The position numbers and the translations under genes are program-made. Below are positions 1-6,680 of a DNA stretch of 9,833 nt, piece by piece. Source of the stretch: Opitutia bacterium (lineage in GTDB: Bacteria; Verrucomicrobiota; Verrucomicrobiia; Opitutales; Opitutaceae); contig JANXWT010000254.1 of assembly GCA_025351035.1 (NCBI GenBank), positions 1 to 9,833 on the forward strand, read 5' to 3'. The notes under the pieces were generated by a model that saw only the letters and a list, made by a program, of their open reading frames with translations, did no database searches and was not told where the DNA came from. Position 1 is the stretch's first letter. Each line of letters begins with the position of its first letter.

Positions 1-7
1 CGCTCAT
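1..7 (-). CDS. Possible start of a further downstream gene (only first codons visible)
   Basis: The stop of the upstream TIR gene (TGA at 6-4) is embedded in ATGA at 7-4, so an ATG overlaps it at 7-5. The next codon is AGC, followed by G at the window edge. This repeats the ATGA coupling seen at 3336-3333. It also gives a Met-Ser N-terminus like those of the two visible TIR genes, which open ATG AGT and TTG AGC before the conserved VFLSY. I infer that another gene of the cluster, perhaps a third TIR paralogue, begins here. Only seven bases are visible, so a chance ATGA cannot be excluded and the product is unknown. Confidence 0.35.
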
Positions 8-3000
8 TTCTTCAACTCCTGCTCCTTGAGCATCCGCGCCTGCGTCTCGCGCGCGACTTTGTATTCGGCGGCGCAGCCGAGCTTCTCCAGCAGTTGATGG
101 AAACGCGGAGTTTCGCGCACGGGATCAAAAACGGGCTCCCAGTAGAGTTGCTGCCAGAAAATCGTCGGGAATTTTTCGAGCAATGGATATGCCTCCTCCT
201 TCCGGCCCAGCATGAGCAGGATCACCCCGCTGGCGAAGCTGTCCGGATATTGCCGCAGCAATTCCGCGGTCCAGCTCTCGCGATCAGCGAGCGAGCCGAG
301 CGTTTGCAGACACCAGACCGCCTCATTGGCAATCTGTGGATCGCTGCCGGTCCGGGAGCTCTCCAAATAGGCCCGCAGCGCGACTTCGGCCTCGGGCTTG
401 CGGCCGAGTTCCAGCAGGAGCCGGGCGCGCCGCAACGAGAGTCGGGCTGAACCAGTGGGCGTCAGCGTCGCCGCCCGTTCGATCAAGGGCAGCGCCTCAC
501 CGTAGCGGCGGACGTGCATCAATTCCCACGCGAGGTCCCAGAGGATGTAGGGCGAAAGCGGCTCGAGCTCCATGGCCCGCCGATAGGCAACGATCGCCAG
601 GTCGAGCCGGCCGCGCGTCACCATGAGGTCGCCATGCCAGTCGACGACCAGCGCATTGTTCGGTTCGAGCACCAGCGCGCGGCTAGATTCTTCCTCGGCC
701 TCAGCGAACCGCCGGTCTTCCATCGCGATCTTCCCGAGCGTCGCATGCGGCTCACCCAGCGTCGGATCGAGCTCGATCGCCCGTTTCGCCTCCCGCGCGG
801 CGAGGGCAAATCGCTCGCTCATCGACTCGCCTCCACCCTTGCGATACGCGGCTTCGATGGCCAAGAGGCTGGCCAGCGCCGCATGCGCCGGAGCCCAGTC
901 CGGATCCAGCGCCACGGCCCGGTTGAACAACTGACCAGCGCGGGCAAAGCCCTCCGTCGTGCGCAAAACCCAGAAAGACCGGCCCTCCAGCAACGCCGTG
1001 AGCGCCTCCGGATTCACCTGATGGGGCGCACGCGCCGCCACGCCCATTTTCAACGAAAGATTTTTCGCGATCAGCCCGGCGATCTCGTCCTGCACCGCAA
1101 AGATATCCTTCAGGTCGCGGTCGAGCGAGCCGGAGGACCACACCACTTCGTCGGTCGCAGCGCGGATGAGCTGGGCCGAGATGCGCACCCGGTCACCGGC
1201 CCGCCGCACGCTCCCCTGCACCAGATAACTCACGTTGAGTTGCTGGCCGATCTCGGCCGACTTCACCTGCTTGCCCTTGAAATAAAAACCCGAGGACCGG
1301 CCCCGCACCGTCAGTCCCGGAATTTTCGCCAGCACGTTGAGCAGCTCCTCGCTGATGCCATCGGAAAAATATTCGTTGCCCTTGTCGTCGGAGAGATTGG
1401 CGAACGCGAGGACGGCGACGGACTTGTCGTCAATCTTTGCGGGGGTCGCGATCGGCCCGGCGCGGTCGTGTTCAATCGCTGCCGTCTGCTCGGAGATGAG
1501 GCGTTGCATTCGGGGGTCCGCGCGTATGGCGGTCAACCATGGGCCATACAGCAACTCGCCGCGAATCTCGCCGCGCAAGCTGACGGGGGCAGTAGGCCAG
1601 GCCCGTTCCAAGCCCTGGATCGCCTGTTCGTTTTCCTCCACCGCAACCAGCAGTATCGCATCGAACCAAGCGTTCGGCTCGGCCTCGAGCTCCCGATAGA
1701 GTTTGCGGGTTTTCAGGGCCTCCGCCTTTTGGCCGGTCAAAGCCTGCAGGACGCCCTTCCAATACAGCAGGAGCGGCTGATTGGGATTTCCAGCCAGCCT
1801 GTTCTCCACCAACAACAACGCCTGCCGCCACTCCGCCGATGCGGCGGTTGGCCGTCCGGCCAGTTGCAACGCAGCTCCCGTCAGGAAGCCTTTAGGCCGG
1901 ACCTCAAATCCTTCCTCCAGGAAATCCCGGGGCGATTTCTGCAGCACCTGCAGGGTTTTTTCGCCCTCGCCGAGTCGCAGCCAGATTTCCGCCGCCGAGT
2001 TGATCATGCTGTCCTCCTGCATGAGCTGGGGAGGGATTTTCCCCAGAATCCGGCTCGCGGCCGCCAGCTCGGAACGGAAAAATCCCACCAGAACCAGCTG
2101 GTAGTAGTAAGCCAGCTTGGTCGGCGAACGCTGCAGCACCCGCTCCAGCACCGCTTCTTCCTCACGATAGCGTCCCAGATGAGACAGTATATAGGCCAGG
2201 AGGGACTGTGCTTGCGGATCTTCTTCGAGCAACCCGGCGGACTGGCGCAGCGTCGCCAAAGCCTCTTCGTCGCGCCCATTGTTCGCCAAGTTGGCCGCCA
2301 GACTCCGCCACAAACGCTTGTCGGCGGGAGCCTGCTGGATCAGCCGGCGGAGCAATCGTTCGGCTTCCCCGGGATCATTGTTCACCTCCAGGTAGGTCGC
2401 CAGGGCCAAGCCCGTTTCGATCGAATCCGGTGCCAGCCGGCCGGCCCGCTCGACTTGGGTCTTCGCGGTTTCCCGGCGTTCGGGCGTCATCTCATATTTG
2501 GCCCGCAAGATGAGCGCCGAAACCCGAGCCGCCGTGGCCCAAGCTTCGCCGTCGGTGGCATCCAAGGCCACCGCGCGACGGGTGAATTCATCCGCCAGCC
2601 GGAAATTCTCCCGCCCCGCCATCAAATCGTCGTCGATCAAAGCGCGCGCCCGGACAACCAGCTGACGTGACTCGGAAATCGGCGCCGGGACCGGCACAGC
2701 CGCCAGCGGCAGTTTCGGGACGACTTCCCCGCGGGAAAACCACGCGATGGCACCGGCCACGATGCCGAGGCACACCACGGCAACCCCAGCATAAACTTTC
2801 CAGCCCGGCTTGGGAAGCGCGGCGCCCCGTGCCAATGGCTCCGGCGTGCCGGCGCTACGTTCCGCGCCAGCCGCTGGCTGCTTCAGGGCGCTGGTGCGGT
2901 GCGACCAGAGCTTGAGGAAACGCTGCAACACGTCCGCGGATACGACGCCGCCAGGGAGTTTCGTCCATTGCACCGTGCGGAAACGGTCGGGCACGAGCGC

Positions 3001-3336
3001 GTCGGAGTCCTTCGTGCCATCGACCACGATCGGTAAAATAAATGCCACGCCCGAGGCGATGCTGCGCGCCCGCTCGGCGGCCATGTCCCACTCCAGCCGG
3101 AAATAACCCTCTTCCCTCGCCTGCGTGTTGGCGGAAATGACGGCGATGAAGAGCACACACTCCTTGATCTGCCGGCGGATCTTGGCATCCCACTCGTCGC
3201 CGTGCTCGAGCCCGCCGTCCGCGTCGAACCACACCTCCACGCCGGCCGCGCGCAGCGCCTCGCAGATGCGTTTCGCCACCTCCGCGTCCTGCGACGCGTA
3301 GGAGAGAAAAACGGCTTTGTTGGCGGCGACACTCAT
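4..3336 (-). CDS. TIR - transmembrane - TPR - TolB-like - TPR protein (second paralogue)
   Basis: Complete 1110-residue protein. Residues 7-145 are a TIR domain: VFLSYASQD is box 1, GVEVWFD follows the second helix, and YFRLEW carries Glu82 at the position of the catalytic glutamate of TIR NADases, with Tyr78 where many TIRs have Trp. A basic linker leads to one hydrophobic helix at 181-200. Residues 245-580 form helical TPR-like repeats, clearest at 356-405, ending in ADPRM (605-609). Residues 637-757 are a TolB-like (FlgO/COG5616-type) domain with SVAVLAF and YFSDGISEEL. A second TPR array follows at about 800-1050, then a C-terminal PRFHQLL motif. The start is ATG at 3336, inside an ATGA overlap with the upstream stop and without a Shine-Dalgarno sequence, so translational coupling is likely. 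It differs from its paralogue by one extra residue in the loop after WFD (39-48). The domain assignments are firm. NAD+ cleavage and an immune or stress role are inference, and a purely scaffolding TIR is possible. Confidence 0.93.
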   Translation of the reverse strand: MSVAANKAVFLSYASQDAEVAKRICEALRAAGVEVWFDADGGLEHGDEWDAKIRRQIKECVLFIAVISANTQAREEGYFRLEWDMAAERARSIASGVAFILPIVVDGTKDSDALVPDRFRTVQWTKLPGGVVSADVLQRFLKLWSHRTSALKQPAAGAERSAGTPEPLARGAALPKPGWKVYAGVAVVCLGIVAGAIAWFSRGEVVPKLPLAAVPVPAPISESRQLVVRARALIDDDLMAGRENFRLADEFTRRAVALDATDGEAWATAARVSALILRAKYEMTPERRETAKTQVERAGRLAPDSIETGLALATYLEVNNDPGEAERLLRRLIQQAPADKRLWRSLAANLANNGRDEEALATLRQSAGLLEEDPQAQSLLAYILSHLGRYREEEAVLERVLQRSPTKLAYYYQLVLVGFFRSELAAASRILGKIPPQLMQEDSMINSAAEIWLRLGEGEKTLQVLQKSPRDFLEEGFEVRPKGFLTGAALQLAGRPTAASAEWRQALLLVENRLAGNPNQPLLLYWKGVLQALTGQKAEALKTRKLYRELEAEPNAWFDAILLVAVEENEQAIQGLERAWPTAPVSLRGEIRGELLYGPWLTAIRADPRMQRLISEQTAAIEHDRAGPIATPAKIDDKSVAVLAFANLSDDKGNEYFSDGISEELLNVLAKIPGLTVRGRSSGFYFKGKQVKSAEIGQQLNVSYLVQGSVRRAGDRVRISAQLIRAATDEVVWSSGSLDRDLKDIFAVQDEIAGLIAKNLSLKMGVAARAPHQVNPEALTALLEGRSFWVLRTTEGFARAGQLFNRAVALDPDWAPAHAALASLLAIEAAYRKGGGESMSERFALAAREAKRAIELDPTLGEPHATLGKIAMEDRRFAEAEEESSRALVLEPNNALVVDWHGDLMVTRGRLDLAIVAYRRAMELEPLSPYILWDLAWELMHVRRYGEALPLIERAATLTPTGSARLSLRRARLLLELGRKPEAEVALRAYLESSRTGSDPQIANEAVWCLQTLGSLADRESWTAELLRQYPDSFASGVILLMLGRKEEAYPLLEKFPTIFWQQLYWEPVFDPVRETPRFHQLLEKLGCAAEYKVARETQARMLKEQELKK
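1066..1428 (-). repeat. TolB-like cassette, copy in the second TIR gene (residues 637-757)
   Basis: This segment matches the TolB-like segment at 4404-4763. My hand alignment gives about 70% identical residues with one single-residue indel, and it includes uninterrupted identical runs such as NEYFSDGISEELLNVLAK and LKDIFAVQDEIA. It is the best conserved stretch between the two proteins. Of the 15 residues in KSVAVLAFANLSDDK, 8 use different codons in the two genes. The duplication is therefore old and the protein sequence has been held by selection. Despite the name, it shows no beta-propeller and is not the TolB of the Tol-Pal system. Confidence 0.85.
2902..3318 (-). repeat. TIR domain, copy in the second TIR gene (residues 7-145)
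   Basis: This is a paralogue of the TIR domain at 6240-6653, with well over half the residues identical by eye. VFLSYASQDAE, ALRAAGVEVWFD, YFRLEW and DALVPD are shared. The loop after WFD is where it departs: DADGGLEHGDEWD here against DQNELTGGDAWD in the other copy. That loop corresponds roughly to the BB-loop region of TIR folds, which mediates assembly and borders the nucleotide pocket. The putative catalytic Glu82 is retained. Confidence 0.85.
3333..3336 (-). other. ATGA stop/start overlap coupling the two TIR genes
   Basis: Reading the minus strand, ATG (3336-3334) starts the downstream TIR gene and TGA (3335-3333) ends the upstream one, so they share ATGA. No purine-rich Shine-Dalgarno sequence precedes the ATG; the preceding bases read CTCAACAAACT. 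The sequence therefore points to termination-reinitiation, which would keep the two TIR proteins in linked amounts. Confidence 0.9.
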
Positions 3337-6300
3337 AGTTTGTTGAGGCCGGCACGGGCGTTGCGCTGACGGATTTCGCGAAGCTCGTTTAATTGGGGCT
3401 GATCGAGAATAGGTCGGGTCATCGGGTTGGCCGCAATCACCTCGAGATCGATCTGCTCAATCCAGACCAACGACGGATCGTGCTGGTCGCTGGCGCGTTG
3501 CAACCAGACCAACGCCTGGTCGGCTTCGCCCAGCAATAGATAGAGGTAGCCGAGGTAGGCGGGAGGAACTTGCCCCTTGTCGGTCATCGCCGAAGCCAGC
3601 GTGAGCAGCCGGCGCGCTTCAGCCGTGTCTTTCTCCATGATCGCGCAATGGGCCGCGGTCAGGTGCAGCATGCCCTCGCCTTCCTGCATGTTCTGCCGGG
3701 CCAGCGCGAGCATCCGGTGCATCTCGTCAAACCGGCCGGCGCGGCCCGCCGCCAGGAGACCGGGCATGTAACTATCGAGAGTCCGCGGCGAGATGGCGAT
3801 CGTCAGATTGGCCCAACGGATGGCCTCGGCATAGCGCCCCCCGACCAGGTTGCTGTAGCCGAGATCCCAGTGGGTGACGGGACTGAGGGGATCGAGTTCC
3901 CAGACGCGTTGCTTGTCCTTGAGGCCCTGGACCACATCGCCCGCCATACGGTGACAATCACCCAGGCAATTCCAGGTCCACGAATCGTTGGGGGCCAGGT
4001 CCCGGGCCCGGGCAATCCCGGCCGTGCCCTCTTCCCACCGCCAGTCAAATTGAAAGGCCGCCCAGCCGATCACCGTCAGGGCCTTCGCGTTCTGCGGGTC
4101 GAGCTTGAGGGCGCGGCGCGCCGCTTGGGTCGCGCTGGCCGACATCTCGCGCGCCTGGGCTCCGGTCACGTAGGCATAGTTGGGCAGCACCACACCCGCT
4201 TGCGCCCGCCCGACCAGGGCGGGGACGTAGTCCGGATCGATTGCCAGCGCGGCCTCAAACAGGCGGATGGCCTCGCGGAGGTTGACCTCGCCGCGCTTGG
4301 CAAACGCGCCCTGCGCCTGCAGGTAGATCGTGTAGGCCTCGATCTTGGTCGTGGTCAGATGCGGCAGCTCGGCCTCCCCGAGCAGGCTGCCTTTCACGAC
4401 GCCGAGGATGTTCTTCGCGATCTCATCCTGCACCGCGAAGATGTCCTTCAGCTCGCGGTCGTAGGTCTCGGACCAGACATGGAAACCGTCGGCCGCCTTG
4501 ATGAGCTGAGCGGTGATGCGGACCTTGCTGCCAGCCTTGCGCACGCTGCCCTCGACGACGTAGGCGACGCCGAGTTTCTGGGCGATCTCGGGGATGGGCA
4601 CATTCTGGCCCTTGAAAGAGAACGATGAGGTCCGCGCCGTCACCTTCAGCTTTGGCACCTTCGCCAGGACGTTGAGCAGTTCCTCGGAAATGCCGTCGGA
4701 GAAATACTCGTTGGCCTTGTCGTCACTGAGGTTCGCGAAGGCCAGCACCGCGACGGATTTTTGATCGAGCGCAACTTCGGCGGCCACCGGTTGGGCTTGG
4801 TCGAGCGACGCGAACTCTTTCAGCAGCGCCTGGATTTCCGGTGCCTCCAACATGCCGGCGAAACGCGGGTCGAGCCGCAGCGACGCGGGCGTGAACGGAA
4901 ACCCATTGGGCAACACGAATAATTTTCTCAGCCACTCCGCCATGGATCCGAAATCACCCAGCACGCCGTAAGTTTGTGCGATCGCTATGACCTGCGCGCC
5001 CCAATAGATACTGGGCACTCGCCCCTTCAGCAGTGGTTCGACGAACCCGAGTTCGCTGCGGGCGTCGGTGGCGCGTCCGGCGCACGCGAGAGTGAGGGCC
5101 AGCACGAGATGCAATTCCTCGTTGTCGGCGTCGGTCGCGAGTTCCGCTCTCAGCAGGCGCTCGGCCTCGCGAAACTGGGCGAGAGCGGCGTCGGCGCGTC
5201 CGGCGCGGTGGTGCGCCAGCCCGGCCAGTAACGAGCGCGGGCCGTGATAGGTGCGATCATAAAGCATGGACTCCGGCACACGCGCCAGTTCCTGCAACGC
5301 CTCGTCCCAGTGTTGCCCGGCCATCGCCAGCAGCCAGCGCGCGTGAATGACGCGGTGCACGGTGCGTCCTTCGGGCGGCACACGGGCCAGCACCTCCGTG
5401 GCGGCAGACAAGTCGGCCCGCAAATAATATTTCGATTCGAAAAGCGTGTAGATCGCACGCGTCCCGGTGACATTGCGATCGGCCGCTGCCGCCTCGGCCC
5501 ACTTCTCGGCTTCCATGGGCTGACGCCGGGTGAGGTAAAACTGCGCGATGATCCAGTTAGGGTAAACCGCCTTGGGCTCGGTGGCGAGCCACGCCTCAGC
5601 GATGTGCTTGGTGTCTTCGAAGTCGTAGGCCTGCCACGAAGTAACCAGGTCCGCGTAGCGCGTGAGGGCATCTGGCGGCAACGCGGCTACGGCGCGGCTC
5701 ACGTGCGGTCGGCCCGCCAGCGGATCGCCGCCGCGGCTGATCATCGCGTTGAGGTGCATGCCGAGCGCAAGCTCGGCGAGTGGCGAGTCGGGGGCAAGGC
5801 GCCGCGCGTGCTCGGCGGCAGCCTTGCCGGCCTCGAGCGGCTTGGTGCCTGAGTCAATGTTTCGCGTGACCTGCAGGCTGTTGGTGATGCTGCGGAGCGC
5901 CCACGCGTCCGAATCTTCGGGATTGGCCTGGATAATCCGATCCAGTGTCGGCGAGAGCGCCTCGAGGTCGCCCTTCTGCCAGCGATCGGGGATGAGCCGC
6001 GCGCGAATGCGTGCAGTCTCGGGGGATCCGGCCGAGGCCGCCGGGGACGGCGACGCCATAGGAGCCGAGCCCATTTTTTCTTTTTGCTGCCACGGAGACC
6101 AAATCATCAGCGCTGCGATGACCGCCGCTCCAAGAATCGTCGGCCCGAGCCAGCGTGGAAAAGATTTTCGCGGAGCCGCCGATCTCGGCCGCAATTTTCC
6201 CTCACCCTCGCGGCGCAAGGCCGCTCCCGCCGGTTCGCCCCCGAGTAATTTTTTCACCCGCTGCGCGAACGCCGCGCTCCCCTCTCCGTCGGGCAACCTG

Positions 6301-6671
6301 GTCCACTGCACCGCGAGGAAAGAATCGGGCACGAGCGCATCGCGATCGCTCGTCCCGTCAATCGTCACCGGCAGGAGAAACGGCGTGCCTTTCGCCATCA
6401 GATGCGTGCGTTCGTCCGCGAGTTTCCACTCGAGCCGGAAATACGCCTCGCGGCGGCCTTGAGTCGCCTTGGAAATTACCGGAATCAGCAACGCGCATTC
6501 GCGAATTTGTTTCCGGATTTTCTGGTCCCACGCATCACCGCCCGTGAGTTCGTTTTGATCGAACCACACCTCGACGCCGGCCGCGCGGAGCGCGTCGCAA
6601 ATGCGCCGCGCCGCCTCCGCGTCTTGCGAGGCGTAGCTCAGAAAAACTGCACTGGGTGTCGAATCGCTCAA
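3333..6671 (-). CDS. TIR - transmembrane - TPR - TolB-like - TPR protein (first paralogue)
   Basis: Complete 1112-residue protein with the same layout as its downstream neighbour. The TIR domain is at 7-144 (VFLSYASQD; WFDQNELTGGDAWD; YFRLEW with putative catalytic Glu81). An Arg/Lys-rich linker at 153-173 precedes one hydrophobic helix at about 174-193, which predicts the TIR in the cytoplasm and the rest outside. An Ala/Pro/Ser linker (203-216) leads into a helical TPR-like region at about 235-620, ending in DPRFAGML. The TolB-like domain is at 637-756. The second TPR array, about 798-1060, has repeats such as AIRLFEAALAIDPDY, AARRALKLDPQNAKA and YAEAIRWANLTIAISP. The start is TTG at 6671: an in-frame TAA lies 9 nt upstream, and the next in-frame ATG is far inside the TIR domain. 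Family knowledge suggests NAD+ cleavage or NAD-derived signalling by the TIR and ligand or partner binding by the TPRs. The actual ligand and function are unknown. Confidence 0.93.
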   Translation of the reverse strand: MSDSTPSAVFLSYASQDAEAARRICDALRAAGVEVWFDQNELTGGDAWDQKIRKQIRECALLIPVISKATQGRREAYFRLEWKLADERTHLMAKGTPFLLPVTIDGTSDRDALVPDSFLAVQWTRLPDGEGSAAFAQRVKKLLGGEPAGAALRREGEGKLRPRSAAPRKSFPRWLGPTILGAAVIAALMIWSPWQQKEKMGSAPMASPSPAASAGSPETARIRARLIPDRWQKGDLEALSPTLDRIIQANPEDSDAWALRSITNSLQVTRNIDSGTKPLEAGKAAAEHARRLAPDSPLAELALGMHLNAMISRGGDPLAGRPHVSRAVAALPPDALTRYADLVTSWQAYDFEDTKHIAEAWLATEPKAVYPNWIIAQFYLTRRQPMEAEKWAEAAAADRNVTGTRAIYTLFESKYYLRADLSAATEVLARVPPEGRTVHRVIHARWLLAMAGQHWDEALQELARVPESMLYDRTYHGPRSLLAGLAHHRAGRADAALAQFREAERLLRAELATDADNEELHLVLALTLACAGRATDARSELGFVEPLLKGRVPSIYWGAQVIAIAQTYGVLGDFGSMAEWLRKLFVLPNGFPFTPASLRLDPRFAGMLEAPEIQALLKEFASLDQAQPVAAEVALDQKSVAVLAFANLSDDKANEYFSDGISEELLNVLAKVPKLKVTARTSSFSFKGQNVPIPEIAQKLGVAYVVEGSVRKAGSKVRITAQLIKAADGFHVWSETYDRELKDIFAVQDEIAKNILGVVKGSLLGEAELPHLTTTKIEAYTIYLQAQGAFAKRGEVNLREAIRLFEAALAIDPDYVPALVGRAQAGVVLPNYAYVTGAQAREMSASATQAARRALKLDPQNAKALTVIGWAAFQFDWRWEEGTAGIARARDLAPNDSWTWNCLGDCHRMAGDVVQGLKDKQRVWELDPLSPVTHWDLGYSNLVGGRYAEAIRWANLTIAISPRTLDSYMPGLLAAGRAGRFDEMHRMLALARQNMQEGEGMLHLTAAHCAIMEKDTAEARRLLTLASAMTDKGQVPPAYLGYLYLLLGEADQALVWLQRASDQHDPSLVWIEQIDLEVIAANPMTRPILDQPQLNELREIRQRNARAGLNKL
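4404..4763 (-). repeat. TolB-like cassette, copy in the first TIR gene (residues 637-756)
   Basis: This is the partner of the segment at 1066-1428. The domain is known from the COG5616 type of proteins, where it usually follows a class III adenylate cyclase or a winged-helix regulator and precedes TPRs. Here a TIR domain and an additional TPR array precede it. In both copies the domain begins at residue 637, although the TPR regions before it have diverged strongly. This suggests constraint on the length of the preceding part. Confidence 0.85.
6240..6653 (-). repeat. TIR domain, copy in the first TIR gene (residues 7-144)
   Basis: This is the partner of the TIR segment at 2902-3318. It has the loop form WFDQNELTGGDAWD and the hydrophobic strand LLIPVIS before the Glu81 region. 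All the TIR landmarks expected for an active NADase are in place, judged by motif only. Confidence 0.85.
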
Positions 6672-6680
6672 TGGGGCCGC
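6669..6680 (-). promoter_or_regulatory. TTG start and 9-nt in-frame junction between the STAND gene and the first TIR gene
   Basis: On the minus strand the order is TAA (6683-6681, end of the STAND gene), then GCGGCCCCA, then TTG (6671-6669). The two genes share a reading frame, separated by one stop and three codons. I see no Shine-Dalgarno sequence at normal spacing; the nearest purine-rich stretch (AGGCAGG) lies too far upstream. The weak start and missing ribosome site suggest low or coupled translation of the first TIR protein. No other start could preserve the conserved AVFLSY box. Confidence 0.75.

Noticed and set aside
1066..1428. Reading the TolB-like domain as TolB of the Tol-Pal system
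   Set aside because: There is no beta-propeller repeat, no signal peptide and no Tol-Pal neighbours. The SVAVLAF and SDGISEEL motifs belong to the FlgO/COG5616-type domain.
514..2670. Plus-strand open frame of 718 codons opposite the second TIR gene
   Set aside because: Same codon-register shadow. The translation is rich in Arg, Gln, His and Pro with no conserved motifs, and it covers the well-supported TPR and TolB-like coding regions.
3570..4628. Plus-strand open frame of 352 codons opposite the first TIR gene
   Set aside because: Again in register with the real gene, with no domain, no ribosome site and no promoter-like spacing around it.
6074..6085. T-rich run resembling a terminator tail on the plus strand
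   Set aside because: No GC-rich hairpin precedes it and no plus-strand gene ends there. On the coding strand it simply encodes the Lys/Glu-rich linker after the membrane helix (QQKEKM). I also checked it as a frameshift site, and the frame does not fit the usual slippery heptamer.
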